This document shows, piece after piece, positions 34,149 through 44,265 of a stretch of DNA of 64,000 nt. The notes beneath the pieces are model-generated. The model did no database searches, was not told where the DNA came from, and saw only the letters and a program-made list of their open reading frames with translations. The translations under genes and the position numbers were made by a program. The stretch covers positions 1 through 64,000 of the forward strand of contig NZ_CANMSK010000009.1 in NCBI RefSeq assembly GCF_947500655.1. The letters are read 5' to 3'. How positions within the stretch are numbered: position 1 is the first letter of the stretch; every line of letters starts with the position of its first letter. Source of the DNA: an uncultured Psychrosphaera sp. GTDB taxonomy: Bacteria; Pseudomonadota; Gammaproteobacteria; Enterobacterales; Alteromonadaceae.

Positions 34149-35063
34149 AACCCGATTTCGCCCTTCTTGCTTGGCTTGATAAAGAGCAACATCTGCTGCT
34201 TTAACCATGTCTTTCCAGGAGCCTGCTTTTTGGCTGCACAAGCCAATACTGACGGTTAGTACATTTAATTTACTACCTAAATGTTCGATACCAGCCTGCT
34301 CAATCGCCGCTCTTATTCGCTCTGCAGCAAGCGTAGCGCCTTCCAGTTCAATATCATTCATGATCATTAGTATTTCTTCACCGCCGTAGCGATATACTCT
34401 ATCTGACTTACGCTTAACTTTTTTGATGATTTTAGCAACTGACTGTAACGCTTTATCGCCTAACTGATGGCCATAATGATCGTTATAGTTTTTGAAAAAG
34501 TCGACATCGATCAAGGCAATAGCATAAGACGATTTATTGCGTTTTGCCTCAGCTTGTTTGTACTTCAAATCAATTTCCATTGCATGACGGCTACCAATTT
34601 TCATCAGTGCATCTTCTAATGCTAATGTCTCTAATTTTTTATTTGTTTTTCTTAGTGCTTGGTCCAAGTCCATCAAATCAATATAAGTATTCAACAATTC
34701 GGTTTGAGATATGATCCCAACTAAATTGTCATCGTCGTCCACCACAGGTAAGTTTTTTAATTGATTAACTTTAGCGGTCACTAACGCCTCATAAACCGAT
34801 GTATCTTGATGCAGACAAAAAGGTTTAGAGTGCATTACATCAGCAACAGTTAATTCTGGCGAAGGAAAACGACTCTCATTATTAAATGACTGTTGGCACA
34901 TCAACATGATATCGCGTGCGACCACCATGCCATGTAACTTATTGCCATAACCAATTAACCCACATGAATGGTTATTAACTAACATTTCATTAAGTAATTG
35001 CTTAAAATTTGATTCCGGCGAGGCGTTTATTGTTGCCGGAACCATGATGGATTTAATATTCAT
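34143..35063 (-). CDS. CBS-pair diguanylate cyclase (GGDEF)
   Basis: A 306-residue soluble protein. Two CBS motifs fill residues 1-135 ('IMVPATIN...', 'VADVMHSKPFCLHQDTSVYEAL', 'LPVVDDDDNLVGIISQTEL'). A short helical linker is followed by a GGDEF domain (about 145-306) with the active-site GGEEI at 227-231 and an intact inhibitory site RKSD at 218-221. It should make cyclic di-GMP with product feedback, gated by nucleotide binding to the CBS pair. No membrane segment. It ends convergently with the ZIP-like gene, overlapping by 6 bp. The target process (motility, biofilm) is not shown by context. Confidence 0.93.
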   Translation of the reverse strand: MNIKSIMVPATINASPESNFKQLLNEMLVNNHSCGLIGYGNKLHGMVVARDIMLMCQQSFNNESRFPSPELTVADVMHSKPFCLHQDTSVYEALVTAKVNQLKNLPVVDDDDNLVGIISQTELLNTYIDLMDLDQALRKTNKKLETLALEDALMKIGSRHAMEIDLKYKQAEAKRNKSSYAIALIDVDFFKNYNDHYGHQLGDKALQSVAKIIKKVKRKSDRVYRYGGEEILMIMNDIELEGATLAAERIRAAIEQAGIEHLGSKLNVLTVSIGLCSQKAGSWKDMVKAADVALYQAKQEGRNRVL

Positions 35064-35137
35064 TGGTCATCTTATTTATTACTTTTAAAATCATGTTAAA
35101 AATAACACTAATTAACTGACACTTATATTTACTAACG

Positions 35138-35166
35138 AAAAAAGGCACCAATTTGTGCCTTTTTAT
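35138..35166 (-). terminator. terminator after ETF-QO gene
   Basis: AAAAAAGGCAC and GTGCCTTTTT form a perfect stem with a 6-base loop; T-runs exist on both strands. It lies between the ETF-QO stop and the start of the CBS-GGDEF gene. Confidence 0.88.
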
Positions 35167-35191
35167 AATTAAAGTATCAAACTAAACTTTA

Positions 35192-36850
35192 CTACATATT
35201 AGGGTAATTAGGACCGCCGCCACCTTCAGGTGTCACCCAGGTAATATTTTGGGCCGGGTCTTTTATATCACAAGTTTTACAATGTACGCAGTTTTGTGAG
35301 TTAATCTGGAACTGGTTCTCACCGCTTTCGCTTTTAACAAACTCATAAACGCCTGCAGGACAATAACGTTGTGCTGGCTCATCATATTTTTCTAAATTAG
35401 CCAAAGGTATTGAAGAGTCAGCAAGTTTTAAATGAACTGGCTGATCTTCTTCATGGTTAGTATTAGACAAAAATACTGACGACAAACGATCAAAACTAAG
35501 TTTGCCATCAGGCTTACTGTAATCAGGCTTTGAACATTCTCCAGCAAGCTTCATATTGGCATGATCTGGAGTGTTGTCGGTAAAGTTAAACGGTAGTTTT
35601 CCACCAAACCAATTTTGGTCGAGAGTATTATATGCGCCACCTAAGAACACACCTAGTTTATGCATTACAGGGCCAAAATTACGGCTTGATTTGAGTTCGT
35701 CATATAACCAGCTTTGCTCAAACTTATCTTGTAGTTGAGTTAAATCTGATTGGCCTTCATCGCCGGCTTTTAATGCATCCGCAATCACTTCAGCTGTGAT
35801 CATAGCTGATTTCATTGCTGCATGATTACCTTTGATTTTGGCGTAGTTTAAGGTACCAGCATTACAGCCCACTAAAAAACCACCTGGCATAGACATTTTA
35901 GGCAAAGAGTTTAAACCACCTTTAGCAATGGCTCTAGCGCCGTAAGCAATGCGTTTAGCACCAGTTAAATGTTTGGCAAATATTGGATGATGTTTCATAC
36001 GTTGAAACTCTTCAAACGGGCTAACATTTGGATTAGTGTAATTTAAATCTATGATCAAACCACAAACAACTTGATTACCTTCTGCGTGATATAAATAACC
36101 ACCACCGCTTAATTCACCTGTTAATGGCCATCCTGCAGAGTGAACCACTAAACCTTCTTGATGCTGTTCAGCTGGTACATCCCAAATTTCTTTAAAACCT
36201 AGTCCGTAATGCTGTGGTGATTTGTCTGCATCTAATTGATATTTATTAATTAACTCTTTACCTAAATGGCCACGACAACCTTCGGCAAAAATGGTGTACT
36301 TAGCTCGTAACTCCATACCTGGCATAAAGGAATCTTTTTGCTCTCCAGCTTCATTTAATCCCATATCACCAGTTTGAATACCGACTACGTTATCTTGCTC
36401 ATCGTATAATATTTTTGAGGCTGGAAAACCTGGGAAAATTTCAACGCCCATCGCTTCAGCTTGCTCTGCTAACCAACGACAAACATTGCCCATAGAAACG
36501 ATATAATTACCGTCGTTGTGCATGGTTTTTGGGAATGAAAAACCTGGAATTTTTGTTGAAGCAGATTCACCACGTAAATAATAAATTTCGTCATGGCTAA
36601 CTTTGGTATTTAACGGGGCACCTTTTTCTTTCCAGTCTGGAATTAATTCGTCCAAGGCTTTAGGTTCAAATACAGCACCTGATAATATATGAGCGCCAAC
36701 TTCAGAGCCTTTTTCTACCACACAAACCATTAACTCTTGTTCATTTTCTTGTGCTTTTTGCATCAATCTTATCGCTGCTGACAAACCTGCAGGCCCAGCA
36801 CCGACAATCACGACATCAAAGTCCATTGACTCTCTTTCAATTACAGACAT
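35192..36850 (-). CDS. electron-transfer flavoprotein:ubiquinone oxidoreductase
   Basis: A 552-residue membrane-associated enzyme passing electrons from ETF (fed by fatty-acid and amino-acid dehydrogenases) to ubiquinone. The FAD-binding GAGPAG lies near residue 17, and the family signature region 'GAHILSGAVFEPKAL' near residue 52. The C-terminal 4Fe-4S cluster has four cysteines, Cys497 (CPAGVYE) and Cys521/524/527 in CVHCKTC. Length matches the human and bacterial enzymes. The etfAB genes are not in the window. It is a single-gene unit ended by a strong hairpin. Confidence 0.96.
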   Translation of the reverse strand: MSVIERESMDFDVVIVGAGPAGLSAAIRLMQKAQENEQELMVCVVEKGSEVGAHILSGAVFEPKALDELIPDWKEKGAPLNTKVSHDEIYYLRGESASTKIPGFSFPKTMHNDGNYIVSMGNVCRWLAEQAEAMGVEIFPGFPASKILYDEQDNVVGIQTGDMGLNEAGEQKDSFMPGMELRAKYTIFAEGCRGHLGKELINKYQLDADKSPQHYGLGFKEIWDVPAEQHQEGLVVHSAGWPLTGELSGGGYLYHAEGNQVVCGLIIDLNYTNPNVSPFEEFQRMKHHPIFAKHLTGAKRIAYGARAIAKGGLNSLPKMSMPGGFLVGCNAGTLNYAKIKGNHAAMKSAMITAEVIADALKAGDEGQSDLTQLQDKFEQSWLYDELKSSRNFGPVMHKLGVFLGGAYNTLDQNWFGGKLPFNFTDNTPDHANMKLAGECSKPDYSKPDGKLSFDRLSSVFLSNTNHEEDQPVHLKLADSSIPLANLEKYDEPAQRYCPAGVYEFVKSESGENQFQINSQNCVHCKTCDIKDPAQNITWVTPEGGGGPNYPNM

Positions 36851-37113
36851 TGAAGTTTCCCCTTAAATTCATTGTTTTGTTGTTTTTATTCTACGATTGT
36901 ATTTATTCTACATCCTCTTCTTAGCTGCATAACTAAGTTCAAGACTTACAACCTTATTGTTGAGCATAGTATCTAATTTTATCAGCATGTTTAACTACTT
37001 TATTAAGATATAACGTACTTTTCACCGAATTTACCAACTTAATAATTTAACATACTCATTATAATCAACTCGACTTATTGGGCTTACAGTTGCTTATTTT
37101 GATACGGATCACT

Positions 37114-38034
37114 TTAGCCTAATTGATAACAATTACCCTCTTCTGACGTTTCCTCAAATATAATCTCAATGGTTGAATGCTTGATGGAATATTGCATTGC
37201 TAGTAACTGCTTAACCTGCAGTAAACTACCTGAACTAGCTTGTTCTTGTAATGATAAGCTAGCTTCTAACAGAGTTTCATTATCATCAAGTTGCCACACA
37301 TGAATATGATGTACTTTTTCTATATTTGTTAATGACTCAATTTGGTTGCACAGTTCATCAACATCAATATCCTCTGGTGCGGCCTGCATTAAGATATTAA
37401 TACTTTGTTTTGCTAAGGATAAACCGTGATAAATAACATAAATAGAGATAGCAATTGTGGCGATTAAATCCACGACATACCATTGATATAAAATGATCAA
37501 AGTACCAGCTACAATCACTACAACCGATGCAAACGCATCTGATAAATTATGAATAAAAGCGGCTTTCAAATTTAAGTTATCTTTAGCACCAGATTTATAA
37601 GTTAGCCATGCCGTTGCGGTATCGATCAATAATGCAATTGTTGCTATCCAAACGACTATCCAACCATCTATCGGCTCAGGGTTAAAATACGTTGTTATCG
37701 CCTCATAAACTAAATACAAACCAACAATAATTAACGTTGTACTATTAATTAACGCCCCTAAAATTTCAGCACGTTTAAAGCCATAGGTCATTTCTTTACT
37801 GGCTGGTCGTCTAGCAATTTTACGAGCCACAATAGCAATAACAATCGCGCCTGCATCACTTAAGTTATGTAGCGCATCTGCAATAAGCGATAAGCTACCT
37901 GAAACTAAGCCACCTATAATTTGTACTGCTGTTAATAAAATATTAATGAATACCGCAATACTTAATTTACCATCGTGAGAATGCCCATGATGGTGCCCAT
38001 GATGATGACCGTTGGATGAATGACTGTGACTCAT
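37114..38034 (-). CDS. CDF-family divalent-metal exporter (ZitB/CzcD type)
   Basis: A 306-residue cation diffusion facilitator expelling Zn2+ (and perhaps Co2+ or Cd2+) in exchange for protons. The N-terminus is very His-rich (HHHGHHHGHSH within residues 10-21). Helix 2 has 'ALHNLSDAG' and helix 5 'FIHNLSDAF', the two HxxxD pairs of the transport site. Six membrane segments are followed by a cytoplasmic domain of about 90 residues with 'VHHIHVWQLDD', which forms the dimer metal sites. It is a monocistronic gene with 263 bp of gene-free sequence upstream, in which I see no clear operator. Confidence 0.93.
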   Translation of the reverse strand: MSHSHSSNGHHHGHHHGHSHDGKLSIAVFINILLTAVQIIGGLVSGSLSLIADALHNLSDAGAIVIAIVARKIARRPASKEMTYGFKRAEILGALINSTTLIIVGLYLVYEAITTYFNPEPIDGWIVVWIATIALLIDTATAWLTYKSGAKDNLNLKAAFIHNLSDAFASVVVIVAGTLIILYQWYVVDLIATIAISIYVIYHGLSLAKQSINILMQAAPEDIDVDELCNQIESLTNIEKVHHIHVWQLDDNETLLEASLSLQEQASSGSLLQVKQLLAMQYSIKHSTIEIIFEETSEEGNCYQLG

Positions 38035-38089
38035 GAATATATCCTTTTGCTTATACTAATTAAGTGACGTTATGAAATGAAAACGACTA

Positions 38090-39859
38090 TTAATCCACAT
38101 TCTTTTTATTATCAATATAACCGTTGATCACTTGCTCTAACATTGAAAGAGGCATAGAGCCATTCTCTAATAATTTGTCGTGAAACTCTCTTAAATCAAA
38201 GTTTTCAACCAATTGAGTTTCCGCTTTTTTACGTAATTTTTTAATTGTTAGTTCACCTAATTTGTAAGATAACGCTTGTGCTGGCCACGAAATATAGCGG
38301 TCAATTTCCGTTTTTACATTATGTAAAGACAGTGCAGTATTATCTGCTAAGTAGGACATAGCTTCTGCCCTTGTCCAACCTTTAGCATGCATACCTGTGT
38401 CTACAACTAAACGACAAGCTCGCCACATCTCATAAGTTAAACGACCGAACTGACTATAAGGGCTTTGATAGAATCCAGCTTCAACGCCTAAATATTCAGA
38501 ATAAAGTCCCCAACCTTCACCAAAAGCTGAAATATATGTTTTGGTTCTAAACTTTGGTACATCTTTCATTTCTCTGGCAATAGAACCTTGTAAATGATGT
38601 CCCGGCACGGCCTCATGCAAAGTTAATGCTTCTAATACATATAAAGGGCGGCGATCTAAACGGTAAGTATTTACCCAATAATTACCAGCTTGATCATTCC
38701 TAGAGGGGCCTGAGTAACGACCAGTAGTATATTTTGGCGCTATGTTGGCTGGCACTTCAATAACACCATAAGGTGTGCGAGGTAATGTTTTAAATAATGA
38801 AGGTAACTTGGCATCCATTTTTTTCGCGATAAACGATGCTTCTTTTAATAATCCTTCAGGAGTGGTTGCGTAAAATTGAGGATCTGTACGCAAAAAATCA
38901 ATAAACTCAGCAAAGCTTCCACCAAATTGAACATCCTCGATTATTTGTTCCATTTCAGCTCTAATGCGCTTAACTTCACCCAAGCCGATATTGTGAATTT
39001 CATCAGCGCTCAGGGTTAATGTAGAGTAATGGGCAACTCTATTCGCATAATAATTTTTGCCATTAGGTAAGCTGGTTGCCGCAATATTAGTTCTAGCGTT
39101 TGGCACATAAGTGTTAACAAAGAAATCATAATATTGTTGGTAACTTGGTATTACTTTATTGGTTATAACCTGTTTTGCTTTTGCAATTAACGACGAACGC
39201 GTTTCTTCACTTAAGTGTTTAGGAAGTGATTTAAATGGTAAGAAATATAAGCTCTCAGTAACATCGTCTTTTATAAAAGCCTTGATTGAACTTTCAAAGC
39301 CAGTTAACACAACTTTAGGTTGGGTTATTCCAGCTTCTATTCCCTTTTTCATCCATGATTGCTGTTGCTCAAAATAACGAGGCATTTCATTAAGCCTTGA
39401 AATATAGTCTATATAATCTTGTTCTTGTTTAAAATTAATTCTCTTATTAATAGAGCTAATATAAGCATGAAAACCAGACTCAGCAGTTAAAGGCATGTAA
39501 TGCTCTTTGTTAATATAACTGTCTAATTGGTTCTTTATTTTATAACTCAGTACAGATAAGTTTATCTGCTGACTTTGGGATAATAAATCAGCATCTAGTT
39601 TAGATAATTCGGCATATATTAATGTTAACGCTTGGTGATCCGCTAGCAGCTTCTCAGCACTAAGATCCGGTAAATGGGCATTATTACCACCAATCTCAGG
39701 TTTACTAAAAGGGCTTTTTGAGTCGTTGAACTTTTGATATTTATCAATAACAGAATGAAGTTGTTGCTCTGTGGTTAACTCAGTATTTGTGGATGATTTA
39801 TCGCTATAGTTACACGAAAAAGTAAGCATTGATAAAAAGAGGATGATTAATGTTTTCAT
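38090..39859 (-). CDS. DUF885 family lipoprotein, putative metallopeptidase
   Basis: About 589 residues from the ATG at 39857-39859; the frame is open 10 codons more, but this start gives a proper lipoprotein signal (MKTLIILFLSMLTFSC, lipobox with Cys at residue 16). The C-terminal half has 'LTLHEAVPGHHLQ', an HExxxxHH-like motif characteristic of DUF885 proteins, and 'AFGEGWGLYSEYLG', which supplies a likely third metal ligand. These are thought to be zinc-dependent peptidases distantly like M32/thermolysin-type enzymes. It would be anchored in the envelope. The next gene is a FHS permease starting about 1.4 kb away with its own direction of transcription; no operon is evident. Confidence 0.82.
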   Translation of the reverse strand: MKTLIILFLSMLTFSCNYSDKSSTNTELTTEQQLHSVIDKYQKFNDSKSPFSKPEIGGNNAHLPDLSAEKLLADHQALTLIYAELSKLDADLLSQSQQINLSVLSYKIKNQLDSYINKEHYMPLTAESGFHAYISSINKRINFKQEQDYIDYISRLNEMPRYFEQQQSWMKKGIEAGITQPKVVLTGFESSIKAFIKDDVTESLYFLPFKSLPKHLSEETRSSLIAKAKQVITNKVIPSYQQYYDFFVNTYVPNARTNIAATSLPNGKNYYANRVAHYSTLTLSADEIHNIGLGEVKRIRAEMEQIIEDVQFGGSFAEFIDFLRTDPQFYATTPEGLLKEASFIAKKMDAKLPSLFKTLPRTPYGVIEVPANIAPKYTTGRYSGPSRNDQAGNYWVNTYRLDRRPLYVLEALTLHEAVPGHHLQGSIAREMKDVPKFRTKTYISAFGEGWGLYSEYLGVEAGFYQSPYSQFGRLTYEMWRACRLVVDTGMHAKGWTRAEAMSYLADNTALSLHNVKTEIDRYISWPAQALSYKLGELTIKKLRKKAETQLVENFDLREFHDKLLENGSMPLSMLEQVINGYIDNKKNVD

Positions 39860-40006
39860 TATAAAGTCTATGACCGATGGTAATTCCATCCACTTTAAGT
39901 GAAAAAGCTTGAACCTGTCAAACTAGACAGGCTTTTACTTACAACTTTAGACTATAGTTTGTCGAAATATATTTTGAAATAATAAAAACTATCAAGCCTA
40001 ATTGTA

Positions 40007-41305
40007 TTAATTAACCTTTTTCATTTTATGGCCTTTGACAGCGTAAAATAAAATAAATAAGTAACAAGGCAACATAACCGCATAGCCCATTTGAAATGAG
40101 CTCATCCCACTAATTAAGCCCCAAATCATAGGTCCAAATGCGCCACCAGCAATTCCCATAACTAATAATGCAGACCCTGTACTTGTTAACTTACCCATCC
40201 CGGATAAAGCCAAAGGAAATACTGCAGGCCAAACAATTGCATTTGCTAGGCCTAAAAATGCAATCATTAATAAAACATCAGGAAGTTGCGTTCCGCCAAA
40301 TGGCACAAGAAAAATACTTGAAACTATACTGGATTGAGTATCTACAAATAAAATACATAATGTCAGTAACACTCCAAGCCCTGCCGATATACTCAATGCT
40401 TTTTGTTGCGAAATAAAACGCGGAATAAAAGCTATCCCTAAAATATAACCAACAACCATGCACATCATAGTGTATGAAGTCATTACGCTATAACTTTCTA
40501 CACCTAAAGAAAGAGCGAACGTTCCAATGGTATCTCCTGCTATAACTTCCACCGCAACATAAACAAAAATAGCAATCACACCAAAAGCTAAATTAGGGTG
40601 AGAAAGCGTTTCTTTTATTTCACTGATAGAACTTGATGTTTCCTCTTCTTGATTGGCCAGCTCAGGTAAAGGGGATTTTTTAACGGCAAAACCTAATAAA
40701 CCAATAAATAAAGCCATACCTAAATAAGGAAAGATTAAACTGTCGGCCATATCATCTATCTGAACTTGTGATAACTCTTGTCCAACATTACCGGTAAAGT
40801 TACTCAATATTAATGCAGTAAATACCATAGGTGAAATAACCCCTGCCCCTTTATTTAAAATACCCATAATGCTTATACGGGCAGCAGCGGATCCTTCATC
40901 ACCTAAACGCACCACATATGGATTGACCGCAGTTTGTAATAAAGTTTGTCCTGCGCCCATAACCAGTTGAGCCAATAAAAACAAAAGAAACATTTGAGAC
41001 TTTGCAGCAGGAATAAACAATAAACCAGCTAACATCATGACAGCCATTCCCAGTGCCATGCCGTTTTTATAACCGACTTTTTTAATCAACATCCCTGATG
41101 GAATCGCAGTGAAGGTTACTGCTATATAAAACGAGAATAAGATCAATGAGCCTTGAAAGGGAGTTAGTTGCAATATTTGGCTTAAATAAGGCATTAATGA
41201 CCCATTTAACCAAGTTGCAAAACCTAAGATAAAAAACAATACAGCAACAATAGCCATAGGTATTACATTACTTTTTTTAGATGTATCTATAACACTTGTC
41301 GTCAT
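40007..41305 (-). CDS. FHS-family sugar MFS permease (second copy)
   Basis: A 432-residue carrier, a distant paralogue of the permease at 22434-23687. Family features are 'FFILGFATWLNGSLMPYLSQIL' in helix 1, 'GMLIKKVGYKNGM', 'QTAVNPYVVRLGDEGSAAARIS' and 'GLANAIVWPAVFPLALSGMG' near helix 10. Relatives include FucP, GluP and the Shewanella-type N-acetylglucosamine permease NagP, so the cargo could be any of these. No sugar-catabolic gene or TGTAAGCGCTTACA-like site is next to it, so it looks unlinked to the glucan regulon. Confidence 0.85.
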   Translation of the reverse strand: MTTSVIDTSKKSNVIPMAIVAVLFFILGFATWLNGSLMPYLSQILQLTPFQGSLILFSFYIAVTFTAIPSGMLIKKVGYKNGMALGMAVMMLAGLLFIPAAKSQMFLLFLLAQLVMGAGQTLLQTAVNPYVVRLGDEGSAAARISIMGILNKGAGVISPMVFTALILSNFTGNVGQELSQVQIDDMADSLIFPYLGMALFIGLLGFAVKKSPLPELANQEEETSSSISEIKETLSHPNLAFGVIAIFVYVAVEVIAGDTIGTFALSLGVESYSVMTSYTMMCMVVGYILGIAFIPRFISQQKALSISAGLGVLLTLCILFVDTQSSIVSSIFLVPFGGTQLPDVLLMIAFLGLANAIVWPAVFPLALSGMGKLTSTGSALLVMGIAGGAFGPMIWGLISGMSSFQMGYAVMLPCYLFILFYAVKGHKMKKVN

Positions 41306-41474
41306 GTTATTTTCCTTTTTATTATAGGTATTAAAACTGCCTGTCTTATATTTAGACAGTTAAATCTTGTGATTTTAAATGATCTTAGATGGCGGTTTTG
41401 ATAACAAAATTAGGTAATAAATAACTCTAACGTACAAGCTTTTATAAAAAGGTTTGAACAAGAGATAAAACTAC

Positions 41475-41581
41475 GAGCTAAGATTAAATATGCTTTATCC
41501 TAGCTCATAGCGAGTTAAGTCTCTATAACTTAATAACTTTCTTTATATTGTTGATATACAGTCCTTAACTTAAGGACTGTC
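41475..41581. repeat. two inverted repeats downstream of the PhoH-family gene
   Basis: ACAGTCCTTAA (41559-41569) and TTAAGGACTGT (41571-41581) form a perfect 11-bp palindrome around one base, just past the PhoH stop. A second hairpin, GAGCTAAGAT/ATCCTAGCTC, spans 41475-41506 and is followed on the minus strand by a short T-run. The second is the better candidate terminator. The first may be a protein-binding palindrome. Confidence 0.45.
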
Positions 41582-41593
41582 ATAAAAAACCTA

Positions 41594-43012
41594 TTATAAA
41601 TTTTCCTCTGCAAATTGAGCTAAACGACTTCGTACTACACCGTTTAGGTTCACGGTGGCACTGCCTTCAAAGTTTTTAAATCGTTCAACTATGTAAGTTA
41701 ACCCTGAAGTTACCGCGGTAAGATAATTGCTATCTATTTGCGCTAAGTTGCCTGAACACACTAACTTAGTACCTTCACCACAACGAGTAATAATTGTTTT
41801 TAATTGTGAAGCAGTTAAGTTCTGGCATTCATCTAACAACACCACCGCATTTTGAATACTACGTCCGCGCATAAAGTTAACCGACTTAAACTGGATATTG
41901 GCTTTTTCCATAATGTAATTAAGGCTGGAACTCGGGTTTTCATCGTTTTTATGCAGCACTTCCAATGAATCGGTAATAGCGGCCAACCAAGGTGCCATTT
42001 TTTCTTCTTCCGTACCGGGCAAGAAACCTATTGATTCAGCTATTTCTGGTGTGTTTCGCGTCACTAAGATTTTATCGTAAATCCCTTGTTCAACTACCAT
42101 TTCAAGTGCAGCGGCTAATGCCAATAAAGTCTTACCACAGCCTGCCGGACCGGTTAAAATAACCAGTTCTATATTAGGGTCAAGCAAAGCATTAAGTGCC
42201 ATTCCCTGATAAATATTTTTCGGTTTTATGCCCCACGCTTGCCTTGCTAATAGTCGCTGTCGACCTAAATCAAGTAAGTCCACATGATCATCGTCTTTGT
42301 TCACAACTCGTGCCGCAAAGTCAGATTTTTCATCCAGTAAATATTCGTTAATAAATGTATTTTCTAAATTCTCAGCTTTTACAGAATGTGTGGTGTCTCG
42401 CCCTATCGTGGTTGTTTCAACTGCAGCAACGTTTTGCCAAAAGTCCCCCTCAAACTCTTCATAACCTTTAGTAAGAAAGCGTATGTCATCAATTAGCTGA
42501 TCGGTTCTATAGTCTTCGACATGTTTTAACCCTGCACCTTTAGCTTTTAAGCGCATGTTAATATCTTTTGTTATAAGGACTACAGTTACATCCGGCTCAT
42601 TTTTTTGGCTATATCTTTTTTGTAAATATAACGCCGCATTGATAATTTTATTATCATTTTCACCACCGGGTAATCCTGATACTTCTGGATTAATATGATG
42701 GTCATTTAAAATAATTAAATGACCCGTAACTGAACTGTCTTTTAAGTCTCCTCGGTTAAGCGGCACACCAGCAATCATTAACTCTGGCGTCACATCTTGT
42801 AAGGTATTTTCCAACGAACGAATGGCAACCCGTGCATCTCGGGATACATCTTTATTACGGTCTTTAATATGATCTAATTCTTCCAAAACGGTCATTGGAA
42901 TTAATACATCGTGTTCTTGGAAGTTAAAAAATGCGTGGGGGTCGTGAAGTAATATGTTGGTATCTAAAACAAATAATTTTTTATCAGCGCTACTTTCTTG
43001 TTGTTTTTTCAT
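41594..43012 (-). CDS. PIN-PhoH fusion protein (PhoH2-like RNA helicase/RNase)
   Basis: About 472 residues from the ATG at 43010-43012, preceded by AAGGG; a GTG 13 codons upstream also opens the frame but lacks support. The N-terminal PIN domain (about 10-140) shows 'FVLDTNILLHDP', 'LEELDH' and a third acidic patch 'LITKDINMRLKAKG', the Asp/Glu set of Mg-dependent RNases. The PhoH ATPase domain follows with Walker A 'LTGPAGCGKTLLALA' near residue 290 and Walker B 'VVLLDECQN'. PhoH2 proteins are sequence-selective RNA-unwinding nucleases. No antitoxin gene is adjacent, which is usual for this family outside actinobacteria. Confidence 0.92.
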   Translation of the reverse strand: MKKQQESSADKKLFVLDTNILLHDPHAFFNFQEHDVLIPMTVLEELDHIKDRNKDVSRDARVAIRSLENTLQDVTPELMIAGVPLNRGDLKDSSVTGHLIILNDHHINPEVSGLPGGENDNKIINAALYLQKRYSQKNEPDVTVVLITKDINMRLKAKGAGLKHVEDYRTDQLIDDIRFLTKGYEEFEGDFWQNVAAVETTTIGRDTTHSVKAENLENTFINEYLLDEKSDFAARVVNKDDDHVDLLDLGRQRLLARQAWGIKPKNIYQGMALNALLDPNIELVILTGPAGCGKTLLALAAALEMVVEQGIYDKILVTRNTPEIAESIGFLPGTEEEKMAPWLAAITDSLEVLHKNDENPSSSLNYIMEKANIQFKSVNFMRGRSIQNAVVLLDECQNLTASQLKTIITRCGEGTKLVCSGNLAQIDSNYLTAVTSGLTYIVERFKNFEGSATVNLNGVVRSRLAQFAEENL

Positions 43013-43257
43013 ATATCGCCCTTTTAATAAATGTTCAGTCTTATACTCCACCTAAATGTAGTAAAAATATATGAATGTTTGATGAATTTTTTTCATTTCA
43101 TAAACCATATTATCTCCAGCCCTCACTAACAATATAATTTACTTAAACTTTCACCTTGAAATAATTTCATTATTTTTCAGGTCTTTAAATATACATTAAA
43201 TCGTTTTGTCTACTAAACTCACGATGTTTGTTATTAATTAAAGGGTTAAGAATTTTC

Positions 43258-44256
43258 ATGAAGTACTGCCTCATTATAAAATTATTGTTAATTTTAGTTA
43301 TTCCATTCAATATCTTAGCGGATATAAGTGCTTTAAAAGAACAATATAAACGCCCTAACAGCATCCCTTTCCCCGCTGACAATCAATATTCAGCAACCAA
43401 AGCTATGTTAGGTAAAATGCTATTTTTTGACCCAAGATTAAGCAAAGACGAAAACCTAAACTGTAGCTCTTGCCATAACCCTTCCTTCGGTTGGGAAGTA
43501 CCAAGAGCCAAAGCCGTTGGCGCTCAAGCACAAGAGTTACCAAGGCATGCACCTACCGTATTAAATATGGCATGGGTAGAACCGTTTTTTTGGGATGGCC
43601 GAGCAGCAACACTAGAAGAACAATCTCTAGGCCCAATAGAAAGTAATGTAGAAATGAACCTACCAATACAGGAAGCTATCCAACGCTTAAGTAAAATCGA
43701 AGGTTATAGAGATTGGTTTGAAAAGGCATTTCCGTCAAAAGGGATAAGCAAAGAAACTATTTCAAAAGCAATTGCGACATACGAAAGAACAATAGTGTCC
43801 TCTCAAGCCCCATTTGATTTATGGATAAATGGTGAAGAAGACGCAATCAGTGATTCTGCAAAAAACGGATTTACTCTTTTTAACGGCAAAGCGCAATGCG
43901 CTGCTTGCCATACAGGCTGGAACTTCACTGATAATAAGTTTCATGATGCTGGTGTATTCGACAATGTAGATTTAGGACGTTATGAACTAACGAAACAAGA
44001 ATACGATAAACATGCCTTTAAAACCCCAGGGCTGAGAAACATTAACGAACGAGCTCCTTACATGCATGACGGAAGCCTTGTATCTTTAGAGAGTGTCATT
44101 GTGCATTATATGAGTGGCGGCATGCCAAGACCATCACTGAGCCCGTTAATGTCACCAATAGCGCTTAATGCTGAAGAAATGAAAGACATCATTGAGTTTT
44201 TACATACTCTGACTGGACCAGCAATGGTTGTGTCACTTCCGATTTTACCGCAATAG
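43258..44256 (+). CDS. di-haem cytochrome c peroxidase (MauG/CcpA-like)
   Basis: About 332 residues from the ATG at 43258; a TTG ten codons upstream is a weaker choice. A signal peptide (MKYCLIIKLLLILV..., cleavage near ILA-DI) sends it to the periplasm. Two c-type haem sites are visible: CSSCH at residues 69-73 and CAACH at 214-218. 'TPGLRNINERAPYMHDGSL' near residue 258 is the family's C-haem surroundings. It reduces hydrogen peroxide with electrons from small cytochromes, or acts on a protein or small molecule as MauG does. Only 9 bp separate it from a chemoreceptor gene, so the two are co-transcribed. Confidence 0.92.
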   Translation: MKYCLIIKLLLILVIPFNILADISALKEQYKRPNSIPFPADNQYSATKAMLGKMLFFDPRLSKDENLNCSSCHNPSFGWEVPRAKAVGAQAQELPRHAPTVLNMAWVEPFFWDGRAATLEEQSLGPIESNVEMNLPIQEAIQRLSKIEGYRDWFEKAFPSKGISKETISKAIATYERTIVSSQAPFDLWINGEEDAISDSAKNGFTLFNGKAQCAACHTGWNFTDNKFHDAGVFDNVDLGRYELTKQEYDKHAFKTPGLRNINERAPYMHDGSLVSLESVIVHYMSGGMPRPSLSPLMSPIALNAEEMKDIIEFLHTLTGPAMVVSLPILPQ

Positions 44257-44265
44257 GACATATTC

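Noticed and set aside
41559..41581. 11-bp palindrome after the PhoH gene as a Rho-independent terminator
   Set aside because: No T-run follows on the minus strand, so it is listed only as an inverted repeat.
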